From Limnochordia bacterium (GTDB lineage Bacteria; Bacillota; Limnochordia; Darwinibacteriales; DTU012): a DNA stretch of 42,573 nt. Where the stretch lies: positions 1 to 42,573 of the forward strand of contig SKJB01000030.1 of NCBI GenBank assembly GCA_007116145.1, written 5' to 3'. Made by a program: the position numbers and the translations under genes. Every line of letters begins with the position of its first letter. The first letter of the stretch is position 1. Below the pieces are notes generated by a model. It searched no databases. It was not told the DNA's origin and saw only the letters and a list, made by a program, of their open reading frames with translations. This document shows, one piece after another, positions 34,183-42,545 of the stretch.

Positions 34183-34839
34183 ATGAAGAAATATATGCGC
34201 TTAACCGTAGTTGTAATAGTCATCTTCCTGACTGGTCTCACTGTGCAAGCGACAACTACTCCATCATTTTTTGAAGGTGGTCTAGCTGTTAATCAAGACA
34301 TTGACGACTCGTTACTTATGTTAGCATTAGTGTATCAAACGCAGGGAGAAATGGATGCGGCCTTGGAACAATACCAAAAGTACCTAAAACGTAACCCAGA
34401 GGAAGTATGGGTTCAGGTTCTCATTGGTGATATTCAAAAGGAGCGTGGGTATTTTGAGGAAGCGGCGCTTGCTTATCAAACTGCGCTAGAATCTGGTGAT
34501 TATGCCAAGGGTTTCTATGGTATGGCTCGAATTCTATTCGTGAAAGCGCAATATGAAGAGGCTATAGTCGCTCTAAAAACCAGTCTAGAAATAGCGCCGA
34601 ATTATGTTAAAGCTCGCCTTTTATTAGGACAACTATACTATCTATTCCAAGACTATGATGAGGCGTATGAAGAGTTATCGTTAGCCTTACAGTATAATCC
34701 ATTTGTTCCTATGACCCATTACTATCTAGGACTCGTTTATGAGCAACAAGGAGAAATGGAAAGAGCGGTTCATGCGTGGGAACGCGCGCTACAGCTCGAT
34801 CCCCACTACCAGAGGGCTGTAAGGAAGTTAGACCACTAA
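34183..34839 (+). CDS. Exported tetratricopeptide-repeat protein
   Basis: This 218-residue protein has an N-terminal signal or anchor segment (MKKYMRLTVVVIVIFLTGL, then VQATTT with a possible AxA-like cleavage site). About five TPR units follow (roughly residues 43-76, 77-108, 109-142, 143-176 and 177-210), with LGLVYEQQGEMERAVHAWERA near the end being a textbook unit. TPRs mediate protein contacts. No lipobox Cys is seen. AGGAG at 34165-34169 is 13 bases from the ATG, longer than ideal. It lies between rqcH and the Ca-ATPase, a spot where B. subtilis has no such gene; a perfect 12-bp terminator separates it from the ATPase. Confidence 0.82.
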   Translation: MKKYMRLTVVVIVIFLTGLTVQATTTPSFFEGGLAVNQDIDDSLLMLALVYQTQGEMDAALEQYQKYLKRNPEEVWVQVLIGDIQKERGYFEEAALAYQTALESGDYAKGFYGMARILFVKAQYEEAIVALKTSLEIAPNYVKARLLLGQLYYLFQDYDEAYEELSLALQYNPFVPMTHYYLGLVYEQQGEMERAVHAWERALQLDPHYQRAVRKLDH

Positions 34840-34860
34840 GTGCTGCATGGTTTTCCTTGA

Positions 34861-34898
34861 CCGGAGTTATCCGATGGAAGTTTGGATAACTCCGGTTT
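34861..34898 (+). terminator. Terminator after the TPR gene
   Basis: A perfect 12-bp stem, CCGGAGTTATCC (34861-34872) with GGATAACTCCGG (34884-34895), has an 11-base loop and is followed by TTTCACTCT. The T run is short, but the stem is strong. Confidence 0.75.
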
Positions 34899-34975
34899 CA
34901 CTCTAACTGCCTGGCATTTTTAGTCATACCAAAGAATAGGTATGGAGAGAGCAGGTAGAAAAGGGGGGGATGATT

Positions 34976-37654
34976 ATGCAGGTACAATGGTTTATGAAGA
35001 ATCGTGAAATGCTAATCAAGGAACTTGGGGTGGATGTTAGAGCGGGCTTGTCCGCAAGAGACGTCACCAAGCGTTTTACAGACTATGGCGAAAATAAACT
35101 CCAAGAAGAAGAACGAGACTCCGTGCTAGCTATTTTTTTTCGGCAATTTCAGGACTTTATGGTTATGGTATTAATGGCAACAACAGCTATCTCTCTTTTG
35201 TTAGGGGAAATTGTCGATGCTCTTGCAATTCTCGCTATCATCGTTATGAATGCTATGTTAGGATTCATTCAAGAGTATCGAGCGGAAAAATCATTAGATG
35301 CTCTAAAACAACTAACTGCACCGATGTGTAAAGTGCTGCGCGATGGTAAATGCCAGCAAATCAATACTACCCTCCTTGTCCCTGGTGATGTCATTATTCT
35401 AGAAGTGGGAGACCGCATTCCCGCTGATGCCCGAATACTGGAAGTGAGCTCTTTACTTGTTAATGAAGCAGCGTTAACTGGAGAATCTCTTCCAGTCGAA
35501 AAAGATGCAGAATTTCTCACAAACCGAGATGTTCCACTTGGTGATCAGATCAATATGGTTTTTATGGGGACGCTTGTCACCCGGGGACGAGGGAAGGCGT
35601 TGGTAGTAGCTACCGGAATGGATACAGAAATCGGCAAGATAGCTGGAATGATTGCTAATAGTATTACCATGGACACCCCTTTACAAGCCCGGTTAGCCAA
35701 ACTCGGAAAAGTTTTGGTGATGGCCTGTATCGTCATTGTGGGTATTGTTTTTGTTGCAGGCGTTATCCAAGGTTTTCCTATTTACAAAATGTTTTTAGTG
35801 GGTGTTAGTTTAGCTGTTGCAGCCATACCAGAAGGACTACCAGCAGTAGTCACCATTGCATTAGCCGTGGGAGTACAACGGATGATCCGTGCTCAGGCAA
35901 TTGTTCGCCAATTGCCGGCAGTTGAAACGTTAGGCTGCGCAACCGTTATCTGTTCGGATAAAACAGGGACATTAACCCAAAATCAGATGCAAGTTCAGAA
36001 ATTTTGGTTAGATGGCAAAGAAATACTTGTTACGCAGGATCCCATTAAAGCTCAGGTTCTACAAGAAACGCCTTTGTTGCACGCAGCGTTAGTCATTGGT
36101 GCTGTCTGTAATAATGCACAATTAGAGAAAAAAGGCTCTCAGATTTCGATTGTTGGTGATCCCACAGAAGGAGCCCTACTCCAAGTTGCAGCACTAGCAA
36201 AACTAGATAAAGAGCGATTGGGTCAGGATTATCTAAAACTTAAGGAACTACCGTTTGATTCAGAACGCAAACGGATGAGTGTGCTGATCAGTCATGATGA
36301 ACAATATACCTCCTATGTCAAGGGGGCACCAGATGTGGTGCTCGACTGTTGTCACATGGTTGCGCACCATGATGGAGTTGTAAAACTATCGCTGACGGAA
36401 AAACAGAGGATAACACGTGCTATTGAGGATCTATCCAGCCAAGCATTGCGAGTTCTGGCTTTAGCCTATCGTCCCTTAAGCCCTGCTGCGACAGAGGCTT
36501 CAATGGAAAGTCAATTAGTATTTTTGGGGTTGGTGGGGATGATTGACCCCCCAAGAGTAGAAGCGAAAAAAGCGATTAAAGAAGCACGGCGGGCGGGCAT
36601 CCGCACTATTATGATTACAGGAGATCATAAGCTTACAGCATCAGCCATTGCCAATCAATTAGGCTTAGCCATTGGCAATGTGAGAGTAATGACTGGCCAA
36701 GAGTGGTGTAAACTAGCTGATCAAGCGAAACGAAAGTCGGTAAGAAATATTGATGTTTTCGCTCGTGTGGCACCCCAAGATAAGCTAAGTATTGTGAGAG
36801 CACTACAAGCAAATGGCGAGATAGTAGGGATGACTGGCGACGGAGTTAACGATGCTCCAGCTGTGAAAGAAGCAGATATTGGGATTAGTATGGGGATAAC
36901 AGGTACGGATGTAACCAAGGAAGCTTCAAGTATGATCTTAGCAGACGATAACTTTCAAACAATTATTGCTGCTATTCGCGAAGGGCGAGGAATCTATGAT
37001 AATATCCGTAAATTTATTCGCTACTTGCTAGCTTGTAATGTAGGAGAAGTTCTTACCATGTTTATCGCAACAATTGCTGGATTACCTCTACCTTTATTAC
37101 CAATTCAAATACTGTGGATGAACTTGGTAACCGATGGACTGCCAGCGATTGCATTAGGTGTAGATCCAGGTGATGACGATATTATGGAGCGTCCGCCGCG
37201 TAATCCCCGAGAAGGTATTTTTGCACGCAGACTTCACCTAAAAATTGGCTTTACAGGATTTCTCATCAGTGTTTGCGCAATCACCGTCTTTGTGTTCGCA
37301 TTGTGGATGAATCCAAGTGATGTGAACAAAGCACGAACCCTTGCATTTACCACGTTGGTTATGGCTCAATTAATTTTCGTTTTTCAATGCCGAAGCGAAT
37401 ATCACTCCATATTTGACATTGGTTTCTTCACCAATTTGTATTTGGTTGTCGCTGTGGCAATTTCTGGTATTATGCATGGAATTGTCATATACCACCCATG
37501 GTTTCAAGGCATCTTTCGCACAGTCTCGCTCACGTTTGATGATTGGTTATTAGTATTTTTATGCTCAGGCGTCTCTTTAGTACTCGATACAGTTGTCCGG
37601 ATGGTAAATACGCAAGTACGTCGTCGCATTTCCTTGCTAAAAGTTCGAATATGA
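34976..37654 (+). CDS. Calcium-transporting P-type ATPase (YloB/LMCA1-like)
   Basis: This 892-residue P2A-type ATPase probably exports Ca2+. It has an N-terminal cation-ATPase domain, TGES (actuator), PEGLP in helix 4, SDKTGTLTQNQM (phosphorylated Asp), KGAP in the nucleotide domain, TGDH and GDGVNDAPA. The Ca-site residues of SERCA are matched: Glu in PEGLP, Asn and Glu in CNVGEVL (helix 5), and Asn, Thr and Asp in WMNLVTDGLPAIALG (helix 6). Ten helices fit. ATG 34976 is 6 bases after AAGGGGGGG; the ATG at 34970 touches that site, so 34976 is preferred. The synteny equals B. subtilis yloB. Confidence 0.94.
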   Translation: MQVQWFMKNREMLIKELGVDVRAGLSARDVTKRFTDYGENKLQEEERDSVLAIFFRQFQDFMVMVLMATTAISLLLGEIVDALAILAIIVMNAMLGFIQEYRAEKSLDALKQLTAPMCKVLRDGKCQQINTTLLVPGDVIILEVGDRIPADARILEVSSLLVNEAALTGESLPVEKDAEFLTNRDVPLGDQINMVFMGTLVTRGRGKALVVATGMDTEIGKIAGMIANSITMDTPLQARLAKLGKVLVMACIVIVGIVFVAGVIQGFPIYKMFLVGVSLAVAAIPEGLPAVVTIALAVGVQRMIRAQAIVRQLPAVETLGCATVICSDKTGTLTQNQMQVQKFWLDGKEILVTQDPIKAQVLQETPLLHAALVIGAVCNNAQLEKKGSQISIVGDPTEGALLQVAALAKLDKERLGQDYLKLKELPFDSERKRMSVLISHDEQYTSYVKGAPDVVLDCCHMVAHHDGVVKLSLTEKQRITRAIEDLSSQALRVLALAYRPLSPAATEASMESQLVFLGLVGMIDPPRVEAKKAIKEARRAGIRTIMITGDHKLTASAIANQLGLAIGNVRVMTGQEWCKLADQAKRKSVRNIDVFARVAPQDKLSIVRALQANGEIVGMTGDGVNDAPAVKEADIGISMGITGTDVTKEASSMILADDNFQTIIAAIREGRGIYDNIRKFIRYLLACNVGEVLTMFIATIAGLPLPLLPIQILWMNLVTDGLPAIALGVDPGDDDIMERPPRNPREGIFARRLHLKIGFTGFLISVCAITVFVFALWMNPSDVNKARTLAFTTLVMAQLIFVFQCRSEYHSIFDIGFFTNLYLVVAVAISGIMHGIVIYHPWFQGIFRTVSLTFDDWLLVFLCSGVSLVLDTVVRMVNTQVRRRISLLKVRI

Positions 37655-37658
37655 ACAG

Positions 37659-37685
37659 GAAATTCCTGTTCGAAGCAGGAATTTC
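37659..37685 (+). terminator. Hairpin after the Ca-ATPase gene
   Basis: GAAATTCCTG (37659-37668) pairs perfectly with CAGGAATTTC (37676-37685). It is followed by ATATATTT and not a clean T run, so it may be a weak terminator or an mRNA 3' end stabiliser. Confidence 0.5.
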
Positions 37686-37698
37686 ATATATTTAGATG

Positions 37699-37718
37699 AA
37701 TGGTATATTAATACCATT
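37699..37718. promoter_or_regulatory. 20-bp palindrome, possible operator before yicC
   Basis: AATGGTAT and ATACCATT form a perfect 8+8 inverted repeat around ATTA. It lies 40 bases upstream of the yicC start, where a repressor could block transcription of the yicC-to-priA unit. The TGGTAT/ATACCA half sites recall operators of GntR-type regulators, but the regulator is unknown. Confidence 0.45.
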
Positions 37719-37757
37719 GTATCAAGTAATTAGCATGTGATTATGGGAGGATGCGTT

Positions 37758-38633
37758 ATGCCAGTTAGTATGACCGGATTTGGACGATCGGAATGTGCTA
37801 AAAATCAGTGGAGTGTCAAACTAGAGATGAAATCAGTAAATCACCGGTACTTAGATGTGGTGATCCGCCTCCCAAAATCGTATCATTGCTTAGAAGAGCC
37901 CATGCGGAATCGGATTCAAGAGAAAATAACCCGCGGACGGGTAGAAATTTTTGCCACTATAGAGGAATTAGGCGAAAGAGATAGAATGGTGAAGATAGAT
38001 AGAGGATTACTCAGAGGTTTTCTTGCGGAGTGGGAACACTTACAGGATGATCTACCTCTACCAGATCCTACGCTCGAACACCTGCTTCTGCTTCCAGACA
38101 TGGTTTCTGTTTTGGACCCAGACATTGATTGGGAGGAGTTAACAGAATTAATAATGAAGACCTTAGATCACGGTATTGCAGAGTTAGTCCAAATGCGTAA
38201 CGAAGAAGGATTGCGGCTAACCTCTGATATTTTGCAGAAGCTAACAAATATAGAGCAGCAAGTTACCTATATTGAGAACGAGGCTCCTAAGGTTGTACTG
38301 CATTATAGTACACGCCTTAAAGAGCGTCTACAGGAGTTATTAGAAGGGACAACCCTAACTGAAGAACGGTTCAATACAGAAGTTGCCATTTTTGCCGACC
38401 GCTGTAGTATTGATGAAGAAATCGTGCGCTTACGTTGTCATACTCAACAATTTCACCAGAGTTTAGCTCAAAATGTTCCTATCGGCAGAAAGTTGGATTT
38501 TTTAATTCAAGAAATGAATCGTGAAGTTAATACTATCGGCTCTAAAGCCAATAATTCCGTCATTGCAGCTCATGCTGTAGAATTAAAGAGTGAACTGGAA
38601 CGTTTACGTGAACAGATCCAAAACCTAGAGTAG
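37758..38633 (+). CDS. YicC/YloC family endoribonuclease
   Basis: This 291-residue protein starts with the family signature SMTGFGRSE and continues with EMKSVNHRYLDVVIRLP. The C-terminal DUF1732 region has EEIVRLRCHTQQF and GRKLDFLIQEMNREVNTIGSKA. E. coli YicC is reported as an endoribonuclease involved in small-RNA turnover; the B. subtilis YloC role is related. ATG 37758 is 7 bases after GGGAGG. The longer frame from 37737 begins before that site and is rejected. It is first in the run yicC, mihF-like, remA, gmk, rpoZ, priA. Confidence 0.92.
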   Translation: MPVSMTGFGRSECAKNQWSVKLEMKSVNHRYLDVVIRLPKSYHCLEEPMRNRIQEKITRGRVEIFATIEELGERDRMVKIDRGLLRGFLAEWEHLQDDLPLPDPTLEHLLLLPDMVSVLDPDIDWEELTELIMKTLDHGIAELVQMRNEEGLRLTSDILQKLTNIEQQVTYIENEAPKVVLHYSTRLKERLQELLEGTTLTEERFNTEVAIFADRCSIDEEIVRLRCHTQQFHQSLAQNVPIGRKLDFLIQEMNREVNTIGSKANNSVIAAHAVELKSELERLREQIQNLE

Positions 38634-38714
38634 TTAACTCTATCGTTAACAAGTATGGGATCGACTGCCTAGTTTAGGAGTGTAAAACCTTGGTGAAAGA
38701 GGAGGTGACAATGG

Positions 38715-39035
38715 ATGGTTGTACCAGCAAAACCACCGCAGCTTAGTGCAGATGAAAAGCGAGACGCCCTTCTTAAGGCGCAAGAAATGCGAAGCAAACG
38801 GGCAGAATTACGCGGACGATTAAAGAAGGGTTCTGTCTCGCTGCATGAAGTTCTTGATGCTTGCGGCGATGAAGTCGTTGCAAAGATGCGTGTAGCGTAT
38901 TTAATTCAATCCTTACCTCAAGTAGGTAAAGTAACATCGAAGAAGATTATGGAAGAGATTGGGATTAATGAAAATCGTCGTGTTCAAGGTCTCGGAAAAC
39001 GGCAGATAAGTGCTTTGTTAGAAAGATTAGGGTAA
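38715..39035 (+). CDS. Actinobacterial-type integration host factor (MihF-like)
   Basis: This 106-residue basic DNA-binding protein matches the mihF family: [20 protein letters not shown], a [20 protein letters not shown] helix, and the helix-two-turn-helix segment [18 protein letters not shown] followed by [20 protein letters not shown]. In Mycobacterium and Streptomyces this nucleoid protein is encoded directly upstream of gmk. It is unrelated to the HU/IHF fold. ATG 38715 follows GGAGGTGA by 6 bases; an overlapping ATG at 38711 is out of frame. It is 35 bases upstream of remA. Confidence 0.9.
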   Translation: MVVPAKPPQLSADEKRDALLKAQEMRSKRAELRGRLKKGSVSLHEVLDACGDEVVAKMRVAYLIQSLPQVGKVTSKKIMEEIGINENRRVQGLGKRQISALLERLG

Positions 39036-39070
39036 TGTTGTTTTTACATGGTAGCAAGGAGGATACAGCA

Positions 39071-39337
39071 GTGGAAATTAGATTAATCAATATTGGGTTT
39101 GGTAACATCGTTGCTGCCAACCGTATCGTTAGTATTGTTAGCCCCGAATCAGCGCCGATTAAGAGAATTATTCAAGAAGCTAGAGATCGAGGAATGCTTA
39201 TAGATGCCACCTATGGTCGCCGAACAAGAGCTGTCATCATTACCGATAGTGATCATATTATCTTGTCTGCGGTGCAACCCGAAACCGTAGCGCACCGTTT
39301 GATTCTTAAAGATAGTATTGAACCCCAAGATCACTAG
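39071..39337 (+). CDS. remA: RemA-family DNA-binding regulator
   Basis: This 88-residue protein is nearly identical in pattern to B. subtilis Rem[45 protein letters not shown] and [16 protein letters not shown]. RemA oligomers wrap DNA and activate matrix and osmoprotection operons. The start is GTG at 39071, 7 to 8 bases after AAGGAGG; frames opening upstream overlap nothing conserved. It precedes gmk as in Bacillus. Confidence 0.96.
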   Translation: MEIRLINIGFGNIVAANRIVSIVSPESAPIKRIIQEARDRGMLIDATYGRRTRAVIITDSDHIILSAVQPETVAHRLILKDSIEPQDH

Positions 39338-39382
39338 GAGGCTTCTGACTGAATGGATTTAATGAGCAAGGGGGTATATAGG

Positions 39383-40000
39383 ATGGATTTGAAAGGTTTT
39401 TTAATTGTATTGTCAGGACCTAGTGGTGCTGGTAAGAATACACTAATGAATGCAGTTATTCCTAGTATCCCCAATCTACAGTATTCTGTTAGTGCGACAA
39501 CCAGGAAACCACGTAGCGGTGAGCGAAATGCTGTTGATTACTTTTTTGTTTCAGACCAAGAATTTGATCGGATGATTGCAAATGACGAGTTACTAGAGTG
39601 GGCTGAATTTTGTGGGAGTCGTTATGGAACGCCAAAATTTTTTGTGAAAGACAGGATTAATCAAGGAAAAACTGTTATAATGGATGTAGATATTCAAGGT
39701 GCATTGCAAATTCGTCAAAAGATAGAAGAAACAGTATTGGTGTTTCTTTTGCCACCAACATGGGATGAATTAAGGAATCGTTTGACAAAAAGAGGGAAAG
39801 ATCCCAAAGAAGCAATTCATCAACGCTTAGAACGTTCCTTCGAAGAACTTAAGTTTATTGTCGATTACGATTACTTTATCATCAATGATAAGCTGGAGAA
39901 AGCCGCCGAAAGATTGAGTACGATTATTAACGCGGAGTGGTGTCGGGTCAACAGAGCCGATTTAGCAGAAATCCAGCAATTATGGCACAGGGGGGTTTAG
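39383..40000 (+). CDS. gmk: Guanylate kinase
   Basis: This 205-residue enzyme phosphorylates GMP to GDP with ATP. P-loop GPSGAGKNT (12-20), SATTRKPRSGERNAVDYFFV, EWAEFCGSRYGTP and VIMDVDIQGALQIR are all in place. The residue after the P-loop Lys is Asn19, where Ser or Gly is more usual. Two starts are possible: ATG 39353 with AGGAGG 11 bases upstream, or ATG 39383 with AAGGGGG 10 bases upstream. The second gives the standard MxLKGFLIVLSGPSG opening and is chosen. It is followed without a gap by rpoZ. Confidence 0.96.
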   Translation: MDLKGFLIVLSGPSGAGKNTLMNAVIPSIPNLQYSVSATTRKPRSGERNAVDYFFVSDQEFDRMIANDELLEWAEFCGSRYGTPKFFVKDRINQGKTVIMDVDIQGALQIRQKIEETVLVFLLPPTWDELRNRLTKRGKDPKEAIHQRLERSFEELKFIVDYDYFIINDKLEKAAERLSTIINAEWCRVNRADLAEIQQLWHRGV

Positions 40001-40207
40001 ATGAATCCGATTATCGCAGACGATTTAGTTGAAATTAAAGAGAGCCGTTACACGCTAGTTGTAGCCTCAGCAAAACGAGCCCGGCAACTTCTTATGGGCG
40101 CAACTCCTTTAGTCCAGGGTGAGTGTACGAAACCAGTTACTATCGCCTTGGAAGAACTACGAACTGGCAAAGTTAAATGGGTGCGTACCAAAGAAGGAAT
40201 TAAATAG
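40001..40207 (+). CDS. rpoZ: RNA polymerase omega subunit
   Basis: This 68-residue protein has the omega signature: ESRYTLVVASAKRARQL followed by KPVTIALEELRTGKVKW. Omega helps fold and assemble the beta-prime subunit. The ATG immediately follows the gmk TAG, with AGGGGGG in the end of gmk as ribosome site, so the two are tightly coupled. In most Bacillota coaBC follows; here a hairpin and priA follow directly. Confidence 0.93.
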   Translation: MNPIIADDLVEIKESRYTLVVASAKRARQLLMGATPLVQGECTKPVTIALEELRTGKVKWVRTKEGIK

Positions 40208-40214
40208 TTGCTGG

Positions 40215-40232
40215 CCTGTGGACATCCACAGG
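40215..40232 (+). terminator. Small hairpin between rpoZ and priA
   Basis: CCTGTGG (40215-40221) pairs with CCACAGG (40226-40232) around ACAT, followed by TCGTTCCTTTTG. It may be a weak attenuator; the 60-base gap has no promoter that I can see. Confidence 0.4.
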
Positions 40233-40267
40233 TCGTTCCTTTTGTATTTAGAGAAAGGGGAAGTACG

Positions 40268-42466
40268 ATGGGGGAGTATGCGGGAGTCATTGTTGATATC
40301 AAAGCGAGTGCGGTGGATCGTATCTTTTATTATAGAATTCCTGCTGATCTATTAGCTCTAGAAATCGGCCACCGAGTTCTAGTGCCCTTTGGAACGCGCA
40401 AGATTGAAGGTTATGTGCTAGAGACCACAGATACTATTTCCATTCCAGAGAGCAAAATCAAATCGATTCTTCGACTCCTTGATTCAAAACCAGTATTAAG
40501 CAAAGAACAAATTGCAGTGGCAAAATGGATGACCCAGTATTACATTGGTGGGCTTTCTCAAGCACTGCAAAGTTTTTTGCCTATTGGTTCCCGTTATGGA
40601 AAAGAGCGAGTCGGTGCTAAACACAGATTAATGGTGTCACTGACGACCACGTGCACGCAAGAATGGATACACAAGTTGCCAAAGAATGCTCCGAAGCAAC
40701 GACAAGTAATCGAATTACTAATGAGCAAGGAGTCCATATTAGCATCGGATGTTTGTACGCAGACAGGTGCTTCCTATAGCACGTTGGCTACATTAAGAGA
40801 TAAGGGCTATATTCGTATGGAAATGGAGCATATTCTACGTAATCCAGAGCTTGAAACAGAGGGTAAATCGAATCTAACACTCAATAGTGAACAAGCTAAC
40901 GCTTACCAGGCTATCCAATCAGAGATGTCAGGGGTAGGTACTCCAATCCTACTGCATGGTGTAACAGGTAGTGGTAAAACAGAAGTATATTTGCGGGCTA
41001 TTGCAGATTGTTTAGAAAAAGGTCAACAGGCTCTCATGCTTGTTCCAGAGATTGCACTCACAACACAAACAATTGCTCGCTTCACTCAGCGTTTTCCAGG
41101 CTGTGTTGCCGTTATTCACAGTGCACTCTCTGCTGGAGAACGTTATGATCAATGGCATCGCATTTATAATGGAGAACTACCTATTGTTATTGGTGCTCGT
41201 TCTGCTATCTTTGCACCCGTTCACAATCCTGGTGTAATGATCCTCGATGAAGAGCACGAAACAACCTATAAGCAAGAGGAAGGTACATTAAAATACCATG
41301 CTCGTGAAGTAGCGCTTGAGCTTGGCAAACAGTATGGAGCAGTGGTAGTTCTTGGTAGTGCAACCCCCTCGCTTGAGAGTTATCATCATGCTGTGCGTGG
41401 TGATTACCGTCTTGTTGAATTAACAAAGCGAGTCGCAGACCGACCATTGCCAGAAATCTGTTTAGTGGATATGCGCCAAGAGTTTCAAAATGGAAACCGC
41501 AGTATGTTTAGTCAAGAGTTAACAAAACAGCTAAACCAAACACTAGAACGCAATGAACAGGCGATTATTTTTTTAAACCGGCGTGGATTTGCCTCTTTTT
41601 TGCTATGTAGGGATTGTGGATATGTTGTAGAATGTACGAATTGCCAAGTGTCATTGACATATCATCAGACAGATGAAAGACTACATTGCCATTACTGTAA
41701 TGCTATGGAACGTGTTCCAACGAGTTGTCCTAAGTGTGCGTCAAAGTATTTACGGCAGTTTGGGAGCGGTACCCAACAAGTGGAAGAGTATGTTCGGTTA
41801 TGCTTCCCACAAGCAAAACCTGTGCGTTTTGATACCGATACAACGACACGTAAGGGATCTCATCAAGCGTTACTTGCTGAGTTTCGTTCAAAGCGTGCGA
41901 ATGTATTGATTGGAACTCAAATGATTGCTAAAGGCTTAGACTTCCCTGGTATAACATTAGTTGGTGTTCTTAGTGCAGATCTATCCTTAAATTTTCCTGA
42001 TTTCCGAGCAGCTGAGCGAACGTTTCATCTACTAACACAGGTGGGTGGTCGCGCAGGTCGTGATATTAAGCAAGGGAGGGTGATTATTCAGTGTTATGAT
42101 CCAACCCATTATGCTTTGCAAGCTGTAAAGAACAATGACTACTTAGGGATGTATCGCCAGGAGATTACCTTTCGACGGCAACTTGAGTATCCACCTTTTG
42201 GTCATTTGATTCGTATCCTCATTCAAGGGAGTGAGCACGAAAGTGAAACGTATGCGCGGGAAGTGTATCGTTACTTGCGAGAACAATTGCCTACAACTGA
42301 AGTGTATGGTGCAGTACCTGCACCTGTTGCACGTATAAAAGGCAGGTTTCGATGGCATATCTTAATTAAAACAGTGGATGGTATTCATAGTGTGCTCTGG
42401 ACAATTCCACAACCAAAGAATAGGGTTAGTGTCTCGATTGACGTAGAACCGCAATTTTTTCTGTAA
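40268..42466 (+). CDS. priA: Primosomal protein N' (replication restart helicase PriA)
   Basis: This 732-residue 3'-5' helicase reloads the replisome at collapsed forks. It has an N-terminal 3'-DNA-binding domain (about 5-105), winged helix, Walker A GVTGSGKTE (231-239), DEEH (327-330) and GSATPSLES. Zinc-binding cysteines occur in pairs (LCRDCGYVVECTNC, HCHYC and CPKC), and GTQMIAKGLDFPGITLVGVL and QVGGRAGRD complete the C-terminal helicase lobe. ATG 40268 follows AAAGGGGAAG; a longer TTG frame from 40208 starts inside the intergenic hairpin and is rejected. Confidence 0.96.
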   Translation: MGEYAGVIVDIKASAVDRIFYYRIPADLLALEIGHRVLVPFGTRKIEGYVLETTDTISIPESKIKSILRLLDSKPVLSKEQIAVAKWMTQYYIGGLSQALQSFLPIGSRYGKERVGAKHRLMVSLTTTCTQEWIHKLPKNAPKQRQVIELLMSKESILASDVCTQTGASYSTLATLRDKGYIRMEMEHILRNPELETEGKSNLTLNSEQANAYQAIQSEMSGVGTPILLHGVTGSGKTEVYLRAIADCLEKGQQALMLVPEIALTTQTIARFTQRFPGCVAVIHSALSAGERYDQWHRIYNGELPIVIGARSAIFAPVHNPGVMILDEEHETTYKQEEGTLKYHAREVALELGKQYGAVVVLGSATPSLESYHHAVRGDYRLVELTKRVADRPLPEICLVDMRQEFQNGNRSMFSQELTKQLNQTLERNEQAIIFLNRRGFASFLLCRDCGYVVECTNCQVSLTYHQTDERLHCHYCNAMERVPTSCPKCASKYLRQFGSGTQQVEEYVRLCFPQAKPVRFDTDTTTRKGSHQALLAEFRSKRANVLIGTQMIAKGLDFPGITLVGVLSADLSLNFPDFRAAERTFHLLTQVGGRAGRDIKQGRVIIQCYDPTHYALQAVKNNDYLGMYRQEITFRRQLEYPPFGHLIRILIQGSEHESETYAREVYRYLREQLPTTEVYGAVPAPVARIKGRFRWHILIKTVDGIHSVLWTIPQPKNRVSVSIDVEPQFFL

Positions 42467-42503
42467 GAAGTTGGAATTAGCAATGACTACATTCTTGAAG
42501 GTA

Positions 42504-42512
42504 TGCTATAAT
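42504..42512 (+). promoter_or_regulatory. Extended -10 promoter before def
   Basis: TGC followed by a perfect TATAAT (42507-42512) forms an extended -10 element; the -35 region is poor. Transcription would start near 42519, making the TTG at 42546 the usable start of def. Confidence 0.5.
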
Positions 42513-42545
42513 ATGGATAAATACTTAAAGAGAGGAGGGACGGAT

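Noticed and set aside
28341-38668. Shared 13-mer ATGGGATCGACTG at 28341 and near 38655 as a possible repeat.
   Set aside because: Matches of this length are expected by chance in a window of this size, and the flanks differ.
42513-42545. In-frame ATG upstream of the def TTG start.
   Set aside because: It lies against the extended -10 element and before the ribosome site, so it would not be in the mRNA as a start.
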